The position numbers were made by a program, and so were the translations under genes. Below are positions 32,821 to 46,054 of a stretch of 64,000 nucleotides of DNA, piece by piece. Position 1 is the first letter of the stretch; the number at the start of each line of letters is the position of its first letter. The notes below the pieces were generated by a model. That model was not told the DNA's origin, ran no database searches, and saw only the letters and a list, made by a program, of their open reading frames with translations. The stretch is from Phycomyces nitens (lineage: Eukaryota > Mucoromycota > Mucoromycetes > Mucorales > Phycomycetaceae), in contig JAHRBC010000006.1 in the NCBI GenBank assembly GCA_022702545.1, forward strand, positions 3,561,501 to 3,625,500, given 5' to 3'.

Positions 32821-34413
32821 TCAACTGGGCAATTCAGATATGTGTTGGACCTCAAAGGAACGTTTTCGCAGCTTCTCTTGGTACCGAGAGCTAAATGTCG
32901 ATCGACTCTGGCCCGAAAAGGTCGATGTTGATCTAGAGTAAGGAGCCCGGTGTCTTGGGACCTCCTTTGTCCATAGCCTTCTGAAACAGTCAGCCAGACG
33001 GGACGAAAATGTTTTTGGGTGAGAAGAAAGCGATGGGGGAGAGGGTCGGAAGGAACGACGGGGAAGAAGTGCGAAACGAAGACCAGAGGCAGACAAAAAG
33101 GAAAAAAAGGATTGTTTGGAATGGTTAGAAGCATGCCAGGTGGGCACAATGGACCGTGGTGGGACCGTGAGATCTATAGAGAGAGTTGTTATTCAATGTA
33201 ACTAGAGTATTGAGTACATACCTTTGGCTAGTTGCTGGAGGATATCAGAATCGAGATTACAGAGATGATTGGCCTGCTTGACTTGCGAGAACTGGCTGGC
33301 AACAAAGCAGAGAATTCGATATTTTGCACTCTGGAGAATAAAATTGACTTGTTCATGGCTCTCGACTTCCTGTCTTCCCATGAGATCGCGGACGATGCCT
33401 TGGTACAATACGCCGGCGTTTGTACAGTCCATCTCGTCTTCAATTATCTGGGTCAAGAGGTATTCAAGAAAGTCAAATGAATAGGTGACACCGTCAATGC
33501 AGGACAATAAGGCAGGATAGCTAGAGCAGTAAAAATCAAAATGACTGGCAATTATTTGTGTTGCTCGTGCCTCTGCCGCGGCCAGGGTGATCTGAAGAGG
33601 TTCGCTCCAGCTAAAAGGCGGGTCGGTTTTTGCCAGCTGTTTTTGAGCCACAAAACACGCATAGAGAGATTCAATGGCATTATGCTGACTGATCCTATCA
33701 ATGACGGCCCTGTGCAGTGATTGAGCGAGTTGGTTATCTGATTCAAGTAGGCTGGCCAATGATTTCTCTGTCCAAAAGGCACAAAGAGCTTTATCAGGGT
33801 CATGAGTGAGTAAAACGCGGATTTTCTGGTGTATCCTTTCGAGGGCTTCATCATGAGGATATTCGCGTGCAAATTGGAGTACAAGAGGAGCAGCTGATGA
33901 GCAACTTGAACAGTTACACGTCCAGCTGTGTAATTTGAGTTCCCATTCTTCCAAAAGGGCGTTTCTGAGAAGAGGAATATCGAGATAGTCTGCTACAAGA
34001 TAGGTATTCTGGAGTAATTGGAGATGCTTCTTGGGAGAGCATGAGAGCCGTATTTTGTGGGTATACATGAATTCAAGTGCACATTTGATGGCAGAAGGGT
34101 CGGATAGTTCCTGAGGAAGGAATGCGGTCGACGTTTGGCTCTCTTGAAAGTCTCCTTCCAACAGGGCAGCAAAATAGGTTGAATGGCTTACGAGTACTGA
34201 ACGATGGCATGGCCACACAGAGCTATTCTTTTGTACTCCGCTTCTTGAATTTGGCTCGATACTCATATGCCGTCTGTGAGGTTGGAAGGCTGGTATCTGA
34301 AAGAGAGACAGGGAGAGATGCCTGGACACGATAGAGTCTGCTGGAGGGGTTGTGGGACTGGCAAGAACCACGGTCATGTTGGGTGGGCCATACGAAGAAG
34401 GCCAGATTGACAT
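32821..34413 (-). CDS. BTB/POZ-domain protein
   Basis: Two exons give about 505 residues. The N-terminal half carries a BTB fold: a hydrophobic core of the type SSVWPCHRSVLVSHSTYFAA followed by FMYTHKIRLS and VADYLDIPLLRNALLEEW. These match the BTB pattern of HK.L..SP.F...F and Y.Y...L. A helical BACK-like middle region follows (LYACFVAQKQLA, DEMDCTNAGVLYQGIVRD). The second exon, after a GT-AG intron near 33224-33177, is Ser/Arg/Pro-rich (PPSLSSHPKTFSSR) and basic, with no domain I recognise. BTB proteins act as adaptors, often for cullin-3 ligases, but the target here is unknown. The same-strand promoter is the desert to the right. Confidence 0.8.
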
Positions 34414-37400
34414 GTAAGGAGCGAATCTATTATTTGTGATTGAAAGAAAGATGTGAATTAAACAAACTGCAAAAAAGTATATAATATTTATACAGTTATT
34501 TTCCGCTTCAAAAAGAAAAATAAAAGAAAAACTTTAAATGACAGGGAAAGGTGGTCTGATCAAATGCAGAAAACAAGGATCCCAAAGAGCACACCACATA
34601 CTTTTATATATATATATACATATATTTATAGATAAATACACGTCTTTCAGCCACATTGTCCTAAAAGCACTGCTTGATCATTATACATCAATCATGAGGG
34701 ATTTGAGGGCAATTGAGGGCAATTGGTGGCAAGAAATGCTTGTTTTGGCCATAGTATTTTCTGCAAATAAGTAATTATATTCACCACATGTTATCCAGTC
34801 TGTTGTCCATTTTAATTATGGTTATTTTGTACTTTGTGGACACACATGCCATTGAAATTGAGTTGTAGATCTACCAGATCAGGATACTGTAGACCAAGAA
34901 TGCCAAAATACCTCTATTCAACGTATTGTAGTCTGGCAGTCTAAAGAAGCTTGCCAAAGTACCAGGGCCAAACGGAACTTGGAATCCCTTTGAGTAACCT
35001 TGAAAAGAAAATGCTAAATATAAAATATGGTTTGTAGAATGAGTATCAGGATTGCTTATGTGAGCACCTTTGTCTCAAAGGCCTTGTATATCTGCCCGGC
35101 CTTCCGAGTACCTTTATATGATTTCTATTATGGTTTCATGTAATCATATGTCATTTTGCTTTTTATGGCTGCCAAGACTTGAAGAATTATATATATATAT
35201 GTATATGTATATATATACATATATATATACACACATATATACATATTCAAGGAGTATTTCCGGTTGATCATAACCCTTCAAGTGTACGTTCGGACAAGGC
35301 CTCCCGAGTAAGTAGATGTACAAAGGAGCTGGACCGGCTAGAAAACGGGCCGCCATTTTCCTCCCTGCCAACAAAAATAAAATAAAAATAAATAAATAAA
35401 AAAAGATTGATGTTTAATTGCTGTTGGCCCAATAGCTCGATTTGCCATAAATTAAACTGTGTAATTATGGCGAGAGGAACGCAGGGTATGAAGCCAACCG
35501 TCACATTCAGTGTTCTGTTTTATTTTATTTTGGCCATCTTATCTTCATTCATCATCATAAATCCAATCAATCCCTCTTCTTTGGAAATTTCCTGCGAGTT
35601 TCCATTGTACTCTTTTTTTTTAATGCCAAGTATATAATAATCCTTGACATTTGTAAACGAAATTAGCACATGCCGCTTCTTCTTGGAGTTTCTTTTCCGA
35701 CTTTGATAAATGGTATAAAGAAGTATCGAGAGAACATTACAAGCAAGTTATAAAAATAGGGTGATATTCCTTTGTGACGCATAGATTGCCATTAAAGACA
35801 TAATACGCTACAACTTTTGCCAAACGTCATTTACATTGCCAACTGCAAATATTGGGTGTAGTGATATGTCTTGGTGTAAATAGTCTTCCTTTGCAATGTC
35901 ATTATGACTTCTTTTTTTTTTAATGTATAGACAGGTATTTGAATCCATATTGAAAGTAGAGTCAAGCAGCATTAGTCAGCAAGCACTGAATAGTTTTATT
36001 TTGATTGCTAGAATAATATGAAAAGTGCAAGCAACCTTTTTGTATCTTTTTTCTTTCTTTCTTTCCAAAACGGAGGATTGTGTGGTGGTGATTAGCCACG
36101 GCTGATCCCTTTATTGTACATAAATGAAGAATGCAGAGTTTAATTGGTCCAAAGATGGATATCAACAATAACAGTGGAATTACCAACTTTTATAGCATTC
36201 AAACCAGCAGTATATAGGGAATAACTAGACAAAACTTCATGTATACTTTTCATGTCTTTATAAAAGCATTGTTTGAATTGACTGATCTATTAAAAAGTTT
36301 GTATGGCTGGTCATCACGTCTGCTGTCCAGAATACCAAGGAGACTTGTTCTGGTGTATATAGCAGTTGAAAAGGATGAACATTTATGATGTATACTGATT
36401 GTTATTATGTAGCTATAGATTGCAAAGGGTATAATAAGCAAACTAGAATATCCCCTTTACTAATAATTATCTCTGTGAATTAGATGGAGGGGCAGATTTT
36501 CAATGGGCCTCGGCAATTTATTGTATAAAAGATGTATCGTGGTAATGTTGAATAGCTCAAGAAAACACCATGAACAGCCTGGTTATAAAGTTGTTGAGAA
36601 AGAAGGTTTGTGCTGATTGTTAAAGTCTCTGTGGAAAAAAGAAGATGGTTATCAATTGTAACAACAATAGAATAGTACACCATACTTTTTTGTGTTTCTC
36701 AGCTTATCTGGCAATGCAAAAAGTTATATTGGAACACAAGAGCATTGCCTTTGATCACAAAGTAATATGTTTAGCATCCATGCTTGGTAAATACAGGACA
36801 GCAAGTATTACTTTATCGATATTTGTCCAGGCTCCTTCCAATTAAACAAATTTTGACCAACCCATATGTATATAAAGGTAACAGTCTGTTAAAACTGCTT
36901 GACCTGTATCTATTTTCTGTTCATTAAAAAAGGGTTTTATATTTGAAAGATGGGCTGTTGAAAATTGGTGATATTGAATTAGTAATTATGACAGGTGTGC
37001 TGTGGGTTGACATTGATCTGTTACTCATGGCACTATAAAGAGTTAGAGAAATATTCAATCTTACCATACTTTTGGTAACATTTTATAGTAATCTATAGTT
37101 GAATAGAATGATATAAGGATGATTATGATTATGATTATAATTATGATCATCTTGCCTACAGTTACTCCATGCAAACAAGCCTCTTTGGTATGTTGTTATT
37201 TAGAGCAATATCAATCTTTCTCTTGACAGAGGGAAGAACAGTGCTGTCTAGAATTAAAATTGAAGTTTGACCCTGATAAAAATACGGGTAGTAAAAATAA
37301 TAATCCAAAAGAATATTCCCGTGATTTATTGAGTTGGAAAAGAAGATGCCTGAATATTGAACAGCAATAAAAAGAAGAAGAAGAAGAAGAAAAGACAATA

Positions 37401-39026
37401 AATTATTGTCAGTCAACTTACAAGTATACTGGCCATATTTTAATTGTTGAAATATATTAATATTTCTTTGTTGATAGGCTATGAATAATTGTATCTATCC
37501 TTCCCGTCAGAACAAACAACACGATAATTGATCTGTTTAGAATATCTGTTCCAGTTGATTATTTAACTTGGTTACAAGAATACTATAAAACATATTAAAT
37601 ATTATGATAATCACTATCAAAAATAAAAATAAAAGTTGGACATATTTAATTTCAGTCTACTAATGGTAGTTATATAATAACTGGTTATGGATCAGACATG
37701 GTTCTTGTGCCTCGGATGATAATCTACAGATAGTAGTTTAAATCAATTATTGCTGCAGTACTATAGAGAACCAATATTGACTCTGCCACTATATTGTGAT
37801 TAGAACTACTTGTTGCATCTTTTGTTTCTTTTGATGTCTGTAATATCTAAGGTATAAATATCTAAGGTATGTTCAAGCACATCCCCCTTCATCGACTTGT
37901 TGTTGAAGAGTATATCTATTGTGTTTATAAAAAGTTAAAGCCCAAAAAAGCCTCGTCTTTGAGTCAATAACCAATTTTGTTCTGTTTATGATGGATCCGA
38001 GGTTCTGCACATGTGTAGTCACTCTATTTGTATCATCTTCTTTGGGGGTGTCTTGGCGAGGAGGCAAATGTCAGCTAGATAGTAGACGAACCTTGTGCCC
38101 TATCTTGATGAAATGTCGCATGATAAAGTACTCGAGGTCCAATACTGATGCCAAATAACAGTGATTTGGACATGTAAACTGTGCCTTGATGTTTGAATGT
38201 ATGGGGATCACATAGGCATCATTGGAGTCTATTTTGCATGCATTGCCTTTTTCAATGACTTTATTCTTTTTTGTTTTGTTGGCAAGAGATTCAGTTTATA
38301 TAGAGCTGTAGCTGTCTTTGCCATCATTCTCATGTCAACCTGGTAGACTGTATCGAGAACCTTTAGTGTGTGTCCCTTGCTATTGTTTTGTACTTGGATG
38401 TGTGTAAATTTATGTCTCTTCCCAAGTCTAGACTGGAAGATTGCATTTATAGAGCCTATTATACTTTATGAAATATCTTTGGGCTGCGAGGGCAATAGTT
38501 CTTTCAAAACTCTTGTAATATCCAAATGTAACTCTTCATATTCTTATTGTTGGAAAAGTTGAAATAGATTTGCTTGGAAATATATAAAGTGGTGTATATT
38601 CTAAAGTTTATATGTAAATAAAGCGTGGCTCAGAAAGCATGTATCACACTGGAGACTAGGATAGAACCAACTTCTTTTTTTTTCTTTTTTTGAAATGACT
38701 GTAGATGTACAATGACCTTTACCCAATGTCAAGAGTCCATACCGAAATATCATCAATAAAATGACAGCCAGTACAAATTGCACATCTACAAGACCTTTGC
38801 ACTTTTGACAAAAAGTGTGATAATTTCCATATTATTTATAGGAAATACAAAAATAAATATAAGCTCTGTACACACCCAACTCTAATAAAGAATGTTCTTT
38901 TTAGCTTACTCTTTTTTCCACATAAATGTAGAACTGCGCGTCTGTTTAATACCAGTAATAAAACAACAACCAAAAAAAAGGGGGTAAAGATGTATAGATT
39001 AATAGAAAGAGAGGTCAAATAGGCCA
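34414..39026. other. 4.6-kb AT-rich gene desert
   Basis: No supported gene on either strand. Notable stretches are an (AT)n-rich block at 35190-35240, a more GC-rich 90-bp stretch (35270-35360, including GAAAACGGGCCGCC), a short GAA run near 37375, and many TTATAA-rich segments. Short translated fragments near 36.0-36.4 kb hint at relics but have no recognisable domain. Confidence 0.6.
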
Positions 39027-40004
39027 TCACTCTCTTCTCAAATTGTTCAGTCTCGCTTGAAGGGCAGCATCATCCGCCGACAAATCACCGCCCTCTGCTT
39101 GGGCCACACGTTCATGCGCCATGGCAGGGGAAGAGGCCATATGAATTCCAGTGGGTGTCTCGGCCAACTTTACACACATATTACATTAGCCTCTTGTTTT
39201 TTTTTTAAAAAAAAACACACACACACACTCCAGTTTCAACTTACTTCTTGGTTCATACTGATTCCAATCTCATCCAACACTCGATTCACAATCTCATCAC
39301 TCTCTGCCTCATCTTCTTCCTCATCCACAACATCGTCAATAGCATCTCCCATCATTTCATCCTTCATATCCATCAGTTCACTTTCTCTCTCAAACTCCAT
39401 CATAATATGCTGAATCTTTGGAAGATTCATTTGACGGTTCATTGAAGACATTGCCTTTGTTGCTCCGCGCATAGCCTCTGCCATCTGCTGATTCGATCGC
39501 AATGTCTACATTTATATATATATGTTTTTAGGAATCCAAGTACACACAATACAATAGCAATAGTTATTCTTTTATTTATTTATTCATTTTACCTGGATAC
39601 GAAGACCAACTGCTTGAAGTTGAGTCTTCATTTGATAGAATTTTTGAACATTGCGACGCGTGCGAACAAGGTCCTTGGCCATGACTTTGCAAGCACCCTA
39701 CAGCTACATTACTAACTTGACAGCCAAGTGCATGTCCTCCAAGTGCAATTCTGGTCAATCTCGTACCATTTGGTTTGCCTTTGCAGATTTCTTAATGTCT
39801 GCAATCAAGGTTTTTTCTTGGCGCTCAAGTTTGGTGCGTTCACGATCAAGTTCTCGTTGAGCCTTTGTAATTGACCGTTGATGCTGGCGAAGCATCTCGG
39901 CTGGGGTCTTTTTGCGACCAAACAAAAAGTCCTGTTTAGGGCAGAAATTCAGTGAATCTCTAGTCAGACTAACAATATTTTCTGTTATCCCTTGCGATTA
40001 CCAT
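39027..40004 (-). CDS. VPS2: ESCRT-III subunit Vps2/CHMP2
   Basis: A Snf7-fold ESCRT-III protein that polymerises on membranes for multivesicular-body sorting and fission. Five exons. Exon 1 is the ATG alone (40004-40002), followed by a GT-AG intron; exon 2 starts DFLFGRKKTPAEMLRQHQRS. The basic N-terminal helices give ELDRERTKLERQEKTLIADI. The middle region gives MNRQMNLPKIQHIMMEFERE, with the acidic stretch DDVVDEEEDEAESDEIVNRV. The C-terminus carries a MIM1-type motif, ADDAALQARLNNLRRE, for Vps4 binding. This order (basic helix, acidic region, MIM1) is the family pattern. The short 5' exon and its intron are inferred from frame and from the family beginning M-x-LLFG. Confidence 0.93.
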
Positions 40005-40300
40005 AATGATAAAGTTGGTGTCGAGATAGAAACAAGGGATATAAAATAAAAGAAAAAAAAGGGGGAGGAGGAGGAGGAGGAGGAAAAGCTTGGGCCAAAC
40101 TGGGAAGCATTACGGATATTACTTGATCACGTGGCCGAACAGAAATTATATGAATACGATTTTTTTGGTTGATTATTTTTTATACATGTGTACAGTGTAC
40201 AAGCATCTTTAAGTACCAAGAACAAAAAGGCAAAGAGAGAAAAATATAAAAATGATAGCAAGATGAGTTATTTGGCGTGTTAGCACTCTGACAGATGGCA

Positions 40301-40972
40301 CTACTTTCTCAGCAAGAGATAAATGTTCTCTCCTACAGTGATATTCTGCAAATGTCTATAATCACCCTCCAAGCACATCAACAGTCCACCAAATGAAGCA
40401 TATACAGATCTGTATATCCAATGCAGAGTCAGAATAAGACATTGGCAGAGGATCCCAACACTTACACTCTCTGGCCAACTGACAAGGCAGTTGCACCGTT
40501 TCCACTGGCAGCGTCATCGTAACGGTAGACCTTGCCAAACATCACGTACTCGTACTCATCGCTCAAATCACGCTCTCCGGGTGCACGTTCGCGCCAGCTC
40601 TCGCGCTTCTCGGGTGCTGTACCAGCGCCAGCACCGGCACTTGTCACAGCAGACTCAGTTACAGCCTCGAGAGACAGAGAAGAGGCCAAGACCAAAGACA
40701 CCTTGTCGGTGATTTCGAGAGGGTAGATCTCAGAATTGTAATCCAATGTCAAATCCATCTCATAGTTCTCGGAACGAGCAATCAGGCGAGACACTATCAA
40801 AATCATCAATGATTCGATTGATCAAAACCTCGAAACTGTTTTTGTTTGGGTCTAATCATGGCAATCCATTGCTATTTTTCATCATTATTTTACCTCTGTC
40901 AAAGCGCTTGCCATTGAGATTGATATCCTTGATGTCAAACAAGTCTTGGAAGAGAACGTTATCTTGGGACAT
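40301..40972 (-). CDS. RPB8: RNA polymerase subunit ABC14.5 (Rpb8)
   Basis: Small subunit shared by RNA polymerases I, II and III. Three exons. N-terminus: DNVLFQDLFDIKDINLNGKR. Core: IARSENYEMDLTLDYNSEIY and PLEITDKVSLVLASSLSLEA. C-terminus after the last intron: VYASFGGLLMCLEGDYRHLQ, then NIYLLLRK and a TAG at 40301-40303. The motifs EYEYVMFGKVYR and SFGGLLM are the family hallmarks. The protein is about 168 residues, slightly longer than the usual 145-150 because of an Ala/Gly/Arg-rich insertion (AGAGAGTAPEKRESWRER). The join at GQR-VSVYASFGG is the least certain step. Divergent from CUL4. Confidence 0.92.
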
Positions 40973-41181
40973 GGCAATAGAGGGAGTGTGAAGCATTGGG
41001 TTTCCATCCCGATTTTTTTTATTATGGAAAAACAGCAGTCACGATGTACCCTTTTTTTCTATTACATTAGAGACCAAACGCCTCTGTGGATTAATCTTGC
41101 GCTCTTTCTCATTTTTATTATTATTGTTGTTGTTGTTTACTGTTTTACCAAGCATAGCTCTACACTATTGTGCTAATAGAA
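40973..41181. promoter_or_regulatory. RPB8/CUL4 divergent promoter
   Basis: 209 bp between the RPB8 and CUL4 ATGs, so the genes share a bidirectional upstream region. It contains ATT/GTT runs (41116-41138) and no obvious TATA box. No binding sites were identified. Confidence 0.5.
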
Positions 41182-44100
41182 ATGGATTGGCCCCAACAAC
41201 CCATGAAGAGACCTCGTCTCGATAATCCATTGACAATTAATAATGAGCTTTGTGATGAGGTCATGAGTGAACCACAGACTCCAAGTCTGCCCTTTAGCAC
41301 ATTCTTGTCAAACTCGCTGCATCGCACCCAAAGACTTCCTATTCTATCTGACGAGAAACTGATTGTATATGACCTCAAAGGTGACATTCTCTGATGGTTG
41401 TGCAAAAAAAAAAGAAGTAATAATAGGTTTAATTTATTGGATAAAATGTTATACGCGCAGTCGAGAGGCCTGTATTGCCAGTTGGGTACGAAGAAAATGC
41501 CTGGAAAAGACTAAAAAAGGCCATTCATGCGATTCAACAGAATGTTGGTCTTGAAGAGAGTCTTGAGGTACTTTATCAGGTACGTTTGGAACAAGTATGT
41601 GTAGTGATATTGAATACGCACGACAGCTGGCAGAGAACCTTTGCCAATATGATCTGGCAGAATCTCTGTATGGGCGTTTGCGACATGAATGTAAAGTATA
41701 CCTGGAGACAGAATTCGAATCCATCTCAAGGCAAGTACACTGTTTACTAGTCGTGCTGAATGCGTGCGTTTATGAATTGGAGACCAAGATGTAGAGATGC
41801 ATGTATTTTAAAGATATTGAAGAGTACGGAATGAAAGTAATAAAAGTATTTCTTTTCTTTATATTCATACATTTGGCATCAGAAATGAGAGTCAAGGCGT
41901 GGAATTTCTAGAAATAGTCAATAAGCTCTGGAAGAATCACTGTGATCAGATTGTAAGTGATTCTAGAGTCTTTATATATATATATATATTAATAAAAAAA
42001 CAATTTTCTTGTCATCATTAGCCTCAGTTGAGATGTATCTTTCTCAATATGGATCGTATATACCTAAATTCAATGACAAAATCAGAATCGATATGGTAAA
42101 GACACCAAAAGAGAACAGAATCACAATGTGCGACAATTGAACCATCTTGGTGTAGGAATATGGGAATTGAGTTGTTTTCTGCCTGCTACCTCAAGCACCC
42201 AAATATCCGTGAAAAGTTGATCCATAACCTGCTGTCACAAATCCAAGAAGAACGGTTAGGACACATTGGTCCAAGTGTGGTTTTTGATTCATCAGTCTGT
42301 TTGAATGCTTAGTGACCAACATCCGATCAATACCACTCTTTTGCAATCTAACCTTCGAATGCTTATTGATCTCTCGTTGTATCACTCTGAATTCGAAGGA
42401 CGCCTGCTGGAAGAAACAAGAAGCTATTACAAGGCAGAGGGTGATCGACTGATGGAGTCCATGTCCATGTCAGACTATCTTATACACGTATCCACACGCG
42501 CTCACCAAGAGTCTGCCATTCGTCTCAAGAAATACTTTGACAAGTCATCAAAGTCTGCTCTCACAAAGATTGTAGAAGAGGAGCTGCTGTCCAGTCGGGT
42601 GAATACGATACTTGACAAAAGCAAGTAATAAGCTTATCCACACGCAATCCAGACTAACCCTAGTATATTAGGCTTCAATCACTTTATGGGCGCATACAAG
42701 GTCGATGACCTCTCAATGGTCTATCGTCTGTTTGCAAAGGTCAATAAGCTCGATGTTTGTGTAAAATACTTTATCAATTATATAAAGGTAACATTGAATA
42801 CATTGAAAACAAAAGCTAATCTTTCCAAATAGCGCAAGGGATCTTCTATACTGAGAGACCATGCGGGTGGAAAGGATCCGATTCCTGCCTTGGCAAACTT
42901 TAAGCGCAAGACAGACACGGTTGTAGAACACAGTTTTGAAGAAGACACGTTGTTTGTGAATGGAATGAAGGACGGAGTGGACTACTTTGTCAACCTTCGA
43001 CAAAACAATGCGACTGAACTTTTGGCCAGACATACTGATTATGCGTTGCGGAATAGCAAGGTTTGTGTAGGCCACAACTAATGCCAGATCTGTTTTGATC
43101 CTTAAAGGTCTGTCTAGGTAGATGAAAAGGCTCTGGATCAGACCATTGTGTTCTTTAGGTAAGTTGCGAGACAAAATGTGGAAAGATGTGTAGACTGAGA
43201 TGTGTTTGATAGGGTATTGCAGAGTAAGTCTCGAGGCTGGCTAGTGGTGTGTCGCTGACGATTGGCTGGTATAGGCAAAGACATTTTTGAGGTGCTCTAC
43301 AAGCGAGATTTGGCAAAACGATTGCTACTTGATGTCATGAACAGGAACGCAGAGAAGTTGATGCTGGCAAAGATGAAAAAAGGTAACTGGGTAATGTAGC
43401 ATTGTGGCACCATCTCTGATCGGTATCTAGAGTATGGAAATGCCTACACTAGTAAAATGGAGGGAATGCTCCAGGACATAAAGACTTCGAATGAATTGAT
43501 GAATGAGTTTAGGGTAAGTATGTCAGTGGTTTATTTGGATTGCCCTGATGGATTTTGAAACAAAACAGACCAAGACTGGCTATGATGAGTCCCAGGAATT
43601 GGAATTCAGGGCAAATATATTGACTAGCGGTTTCTGGCCGTCTTATACACCGGTAGAAATCAACCTACCCTCCCAGGTAAATTCAATGCCAAGAATTTAC
43701 AATGTTGTTATTGTTACTTTTTTAAATATATATATATATGATCCTTGCCAGTTTACACACATCCAGAAACTCTACCAAGACTTTTATTGCACCAAAGATG
43801 ACCGACGACGATTGACCTGGCAGAATTCGCTAAGTGTCTGCGAAGTCTGGGCAAACTATCCATTGGTACTATAAATCTTGTGGATTGTACATGAGCTAAC
43901 CATTTTCAAATAATTATGATAATTTGTCTTGCAGGGAGCCAAGGAGATCACTCTGACCTTGCTTCAGACTGTAGTATTGCTGCTGTTCAACAATGTCAAT
44001 AAAAGTGTTTCGTTCTCGGATATCCTTGTGGAAACCAAGCTCGGTATGTCTGGTGGTGGTGGTTGCCAGAGATGGTTTTAGTAATGGATGTTTGACCAGA

Positions 44101-44684
44101 TGAGCTTGAACTGCGGCGTACCCTGAAATCCTTGGCGTGTGGGCCACACAAACTGCTGGTCAAGACACCCAAAGGTCCAGATGTGGAACCAACTGATGAG
44201 TTTACTTTCAACACCTGCTTTGAAGCTGAGCAGACTAAATTCCAGATGAACACGGATACTCTCAATGAAGTAATTGAAAAGGACACTTCACTGCAGCAGA
44301 CAGTATTCAACCGAGAAATGCAGGTAGAGTTGGCCGACATGATGAGATCCAATGATTCGAAAATGCACAAACACTCTTCTTTTAAAATCCACTTTCTAGA
44401 TTGATGCGGCTATTGTGCGTATCATGAAGGCCAAGCATACACTACGCCACAGTGAACTGATGAGCGAGGTGCCTCGACATGTGAGGTTCATGGTGACGGT
44501 AAGAAATCAATGAAAAAAAATACATTGGTAATAAGCCATGTTTAGGCAACCGACGTGAAGAAGCGAGTGGAGCTCTTGATGGAAAAGTATGATTTACAGC
44601 TTGAATTTTGCCCAGAGACTGACATGCTGATATAGGGAATTCCTTGTACGTACCGAGGATGATGGATACGAATACCTCTCTTAG
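41182..44684 (+). CDS. CUL4: Cullin-4
   Basis: Scaffold of a CRL4 ubiquitin ligase, nuclear/cytosolic. About 20 exons. The N-terminus has a nuclear-localisation-like stretch (MKRPRLDNPL) and then ERPVLPVGYEENAWKRLKKA, close to the CUL4 N-terminal block. The cullin core includes LYQLAENLCQYDLAESLYGR, LNMDRIYLNSMTKSES and DIFEVLYKRDLAKRLLLD. It ends with the RBX1/neddylation module: AIVRIMKAKHTLRHSELMSE (acceptor Lys in IMKAK) and TEDDGYEYLS then TAG. Two introns need GC donors: 41731-41882 (TCAAG|GCAAGT) and 42621-42671 (AAAA|GCAAGT), because GT alternatives shift the frame or give a stop. The first intron (41399-41459) is a conventional GT-AG. Exon ends in the middle of the gene are predictions. 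Confidence 0.9.
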
Positions 44685-45102
44685 GTAAATGAACGGCTGA
44701 ATGCAATCTACAAGTTGCCCCTTTCTTTTTTAATACTTGCCCTTTTTAAATTTCTGCTTATTATTATTCTTGTATATTGATATTTAATTTGATTCAAGTA
44801 TAAGAAATAACGAGGAAATACAATCAGATCCATCTATTACTGCTCCTTGTAGACCCACAAAAAAGCTTATATGACAAGCAATTGCTTACCAGCCAAAAAT
44901 CCCAATAAAATTTATATATATATATATATATATATACATGCACATACAGAAGGAAATAGACGCTGCCGTCATCATTACCTCTTAAAAAAATATGTACTGC
45001 ATTACCTAAAATCCCAAAATAATAATAATAATAATAATTTATTCTTTTTTCTTCCTTACTCATTCTTCCTTGCTACCATCATTTGAATTGTTCATCAATC
45101 CA
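44685..45102. other. Intergenic region with (TA)n and (AAT)n tracts
   Basis: About 420 bp. It includes a (TA)n run (about 44910-44937) and an AAT run (45018-45040). The last 60 bp are CT/TTC-rich before the RHO3-like ATG. No coding signal. Confidence 0.6.
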
Positions 45103-45950
45103 ATGATTATCTGTGGCAAGAATGGCAAGCCTATCAGCCGCAAGTTAGTTGTCTGTGGTGATGGTGCATGCGGAAAGACATCATTACTCAACGTATTCAC
45201 CCGAGGCTTCTTTCCACAGGCAAGCCTCCGATTACCTTTGGACTGTTGCTTATTTATTTCAATAGGTTTATGAGCCGACGGTGTTTGAAAACTACGTCCA
45301 GGACGTTGTAGTCGATGGCCAGGAAGTAGAACTGTCTCTGTGGGATACAGCAGGCAAGTTTTAATACCAACAATCCATTGTTACTGGTGTAGACTGACAT
45401 ATCGAGGATATTTAGGCCAAGAGGAATTCGACAGACTGCGATCATTATCCTATGTCGACACCCATGTATTGATGCTCTGTTTTTCGGTCGACAACAGGGA
45501 CTCGCTCGAAAATATTCACACCCGCTGGCTAGAGGAAGTTACGGAGCACTGTCCTCATTCAAAGATCGTCCTGGTAGCACTAAAATGTGATTTGCGGGAC
45601 GAAAAGGCCAACCCAAGTCAAGAAAGTCCAATTCTTTATGATGAAGTAAGCTCCTAGTGACATCTTTCTTTCTGTAGACTAATAAATGTTGGGGAGTAAA
45701 GGGTTTAGAGGTTGCACGAAGCATTAATGCAGTACGATACCTCGAATGCTCGGCAAAGCATAATAGGGGGGTTCGAGAATGTTTTGAGCAAGCAGCCCGG
45801 GTGGCTATCTCAGGTACACACACACACACACATTTGTTTATTGGTTAATATGAAATATAATAGCTCAATTAATATCATTTATTTATTAATTTATTAGTCA
45901 AGAAACATCATCAAAAGGACTCGGAAACAAAGCCATGTATCATTCTCTAG
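45103..45950 (+). CDS. RHO3: Rho3-like small GTPase
   Basis: Rho-family GTPase of polarised growth and secretion, membrane-anchored by prenylation. Five exons. P-loop [20 protein letters not shown]; switch [13 protein letters not shown]; switch [22 protein letters not shown]; then [32 protein letters not shown] and [12 protein letters not shown]. The C-terminus ends in CIIL, a CAAX box predicted to be geranylgeranylated. The [19 protein letters not shown] block is closer to yeast Rho3 than to Rho1 or Cdc42. Two introns have GC donors: 45220-45265 (CAG|GCAAGC) and 45354-45415 (GCAG|GCAAGT). The second splits the switch II DTAG-QEEFD motif, which only the GC donor restores. Convergent with HOM6, 104 bp between stops. 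Confidence 0.94.
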
Positions 45951-46054
45951 CCTTGGCATCTTTATAATCATCTTCTATAACTCTTATATTTCTCTTATAT
46001 TTCTCTTATATTCATCACTTGTTTCAATAGTCTATATTCCACCAATAGTTAATA

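Noticed and set aside
35185..35260. TA microsatellite as a hairpin or regulatory element
   Set aside because: Simple dinucleotide runs recur throughout the window, and no paired structure or gene context supports a function.
36000..36430. Possible transposon remnants with GWSSRLLSRIPRRLVLVY-type readings
   Set aside because: Several stops and no recognisable catalytic motif. Not enough to name a family.
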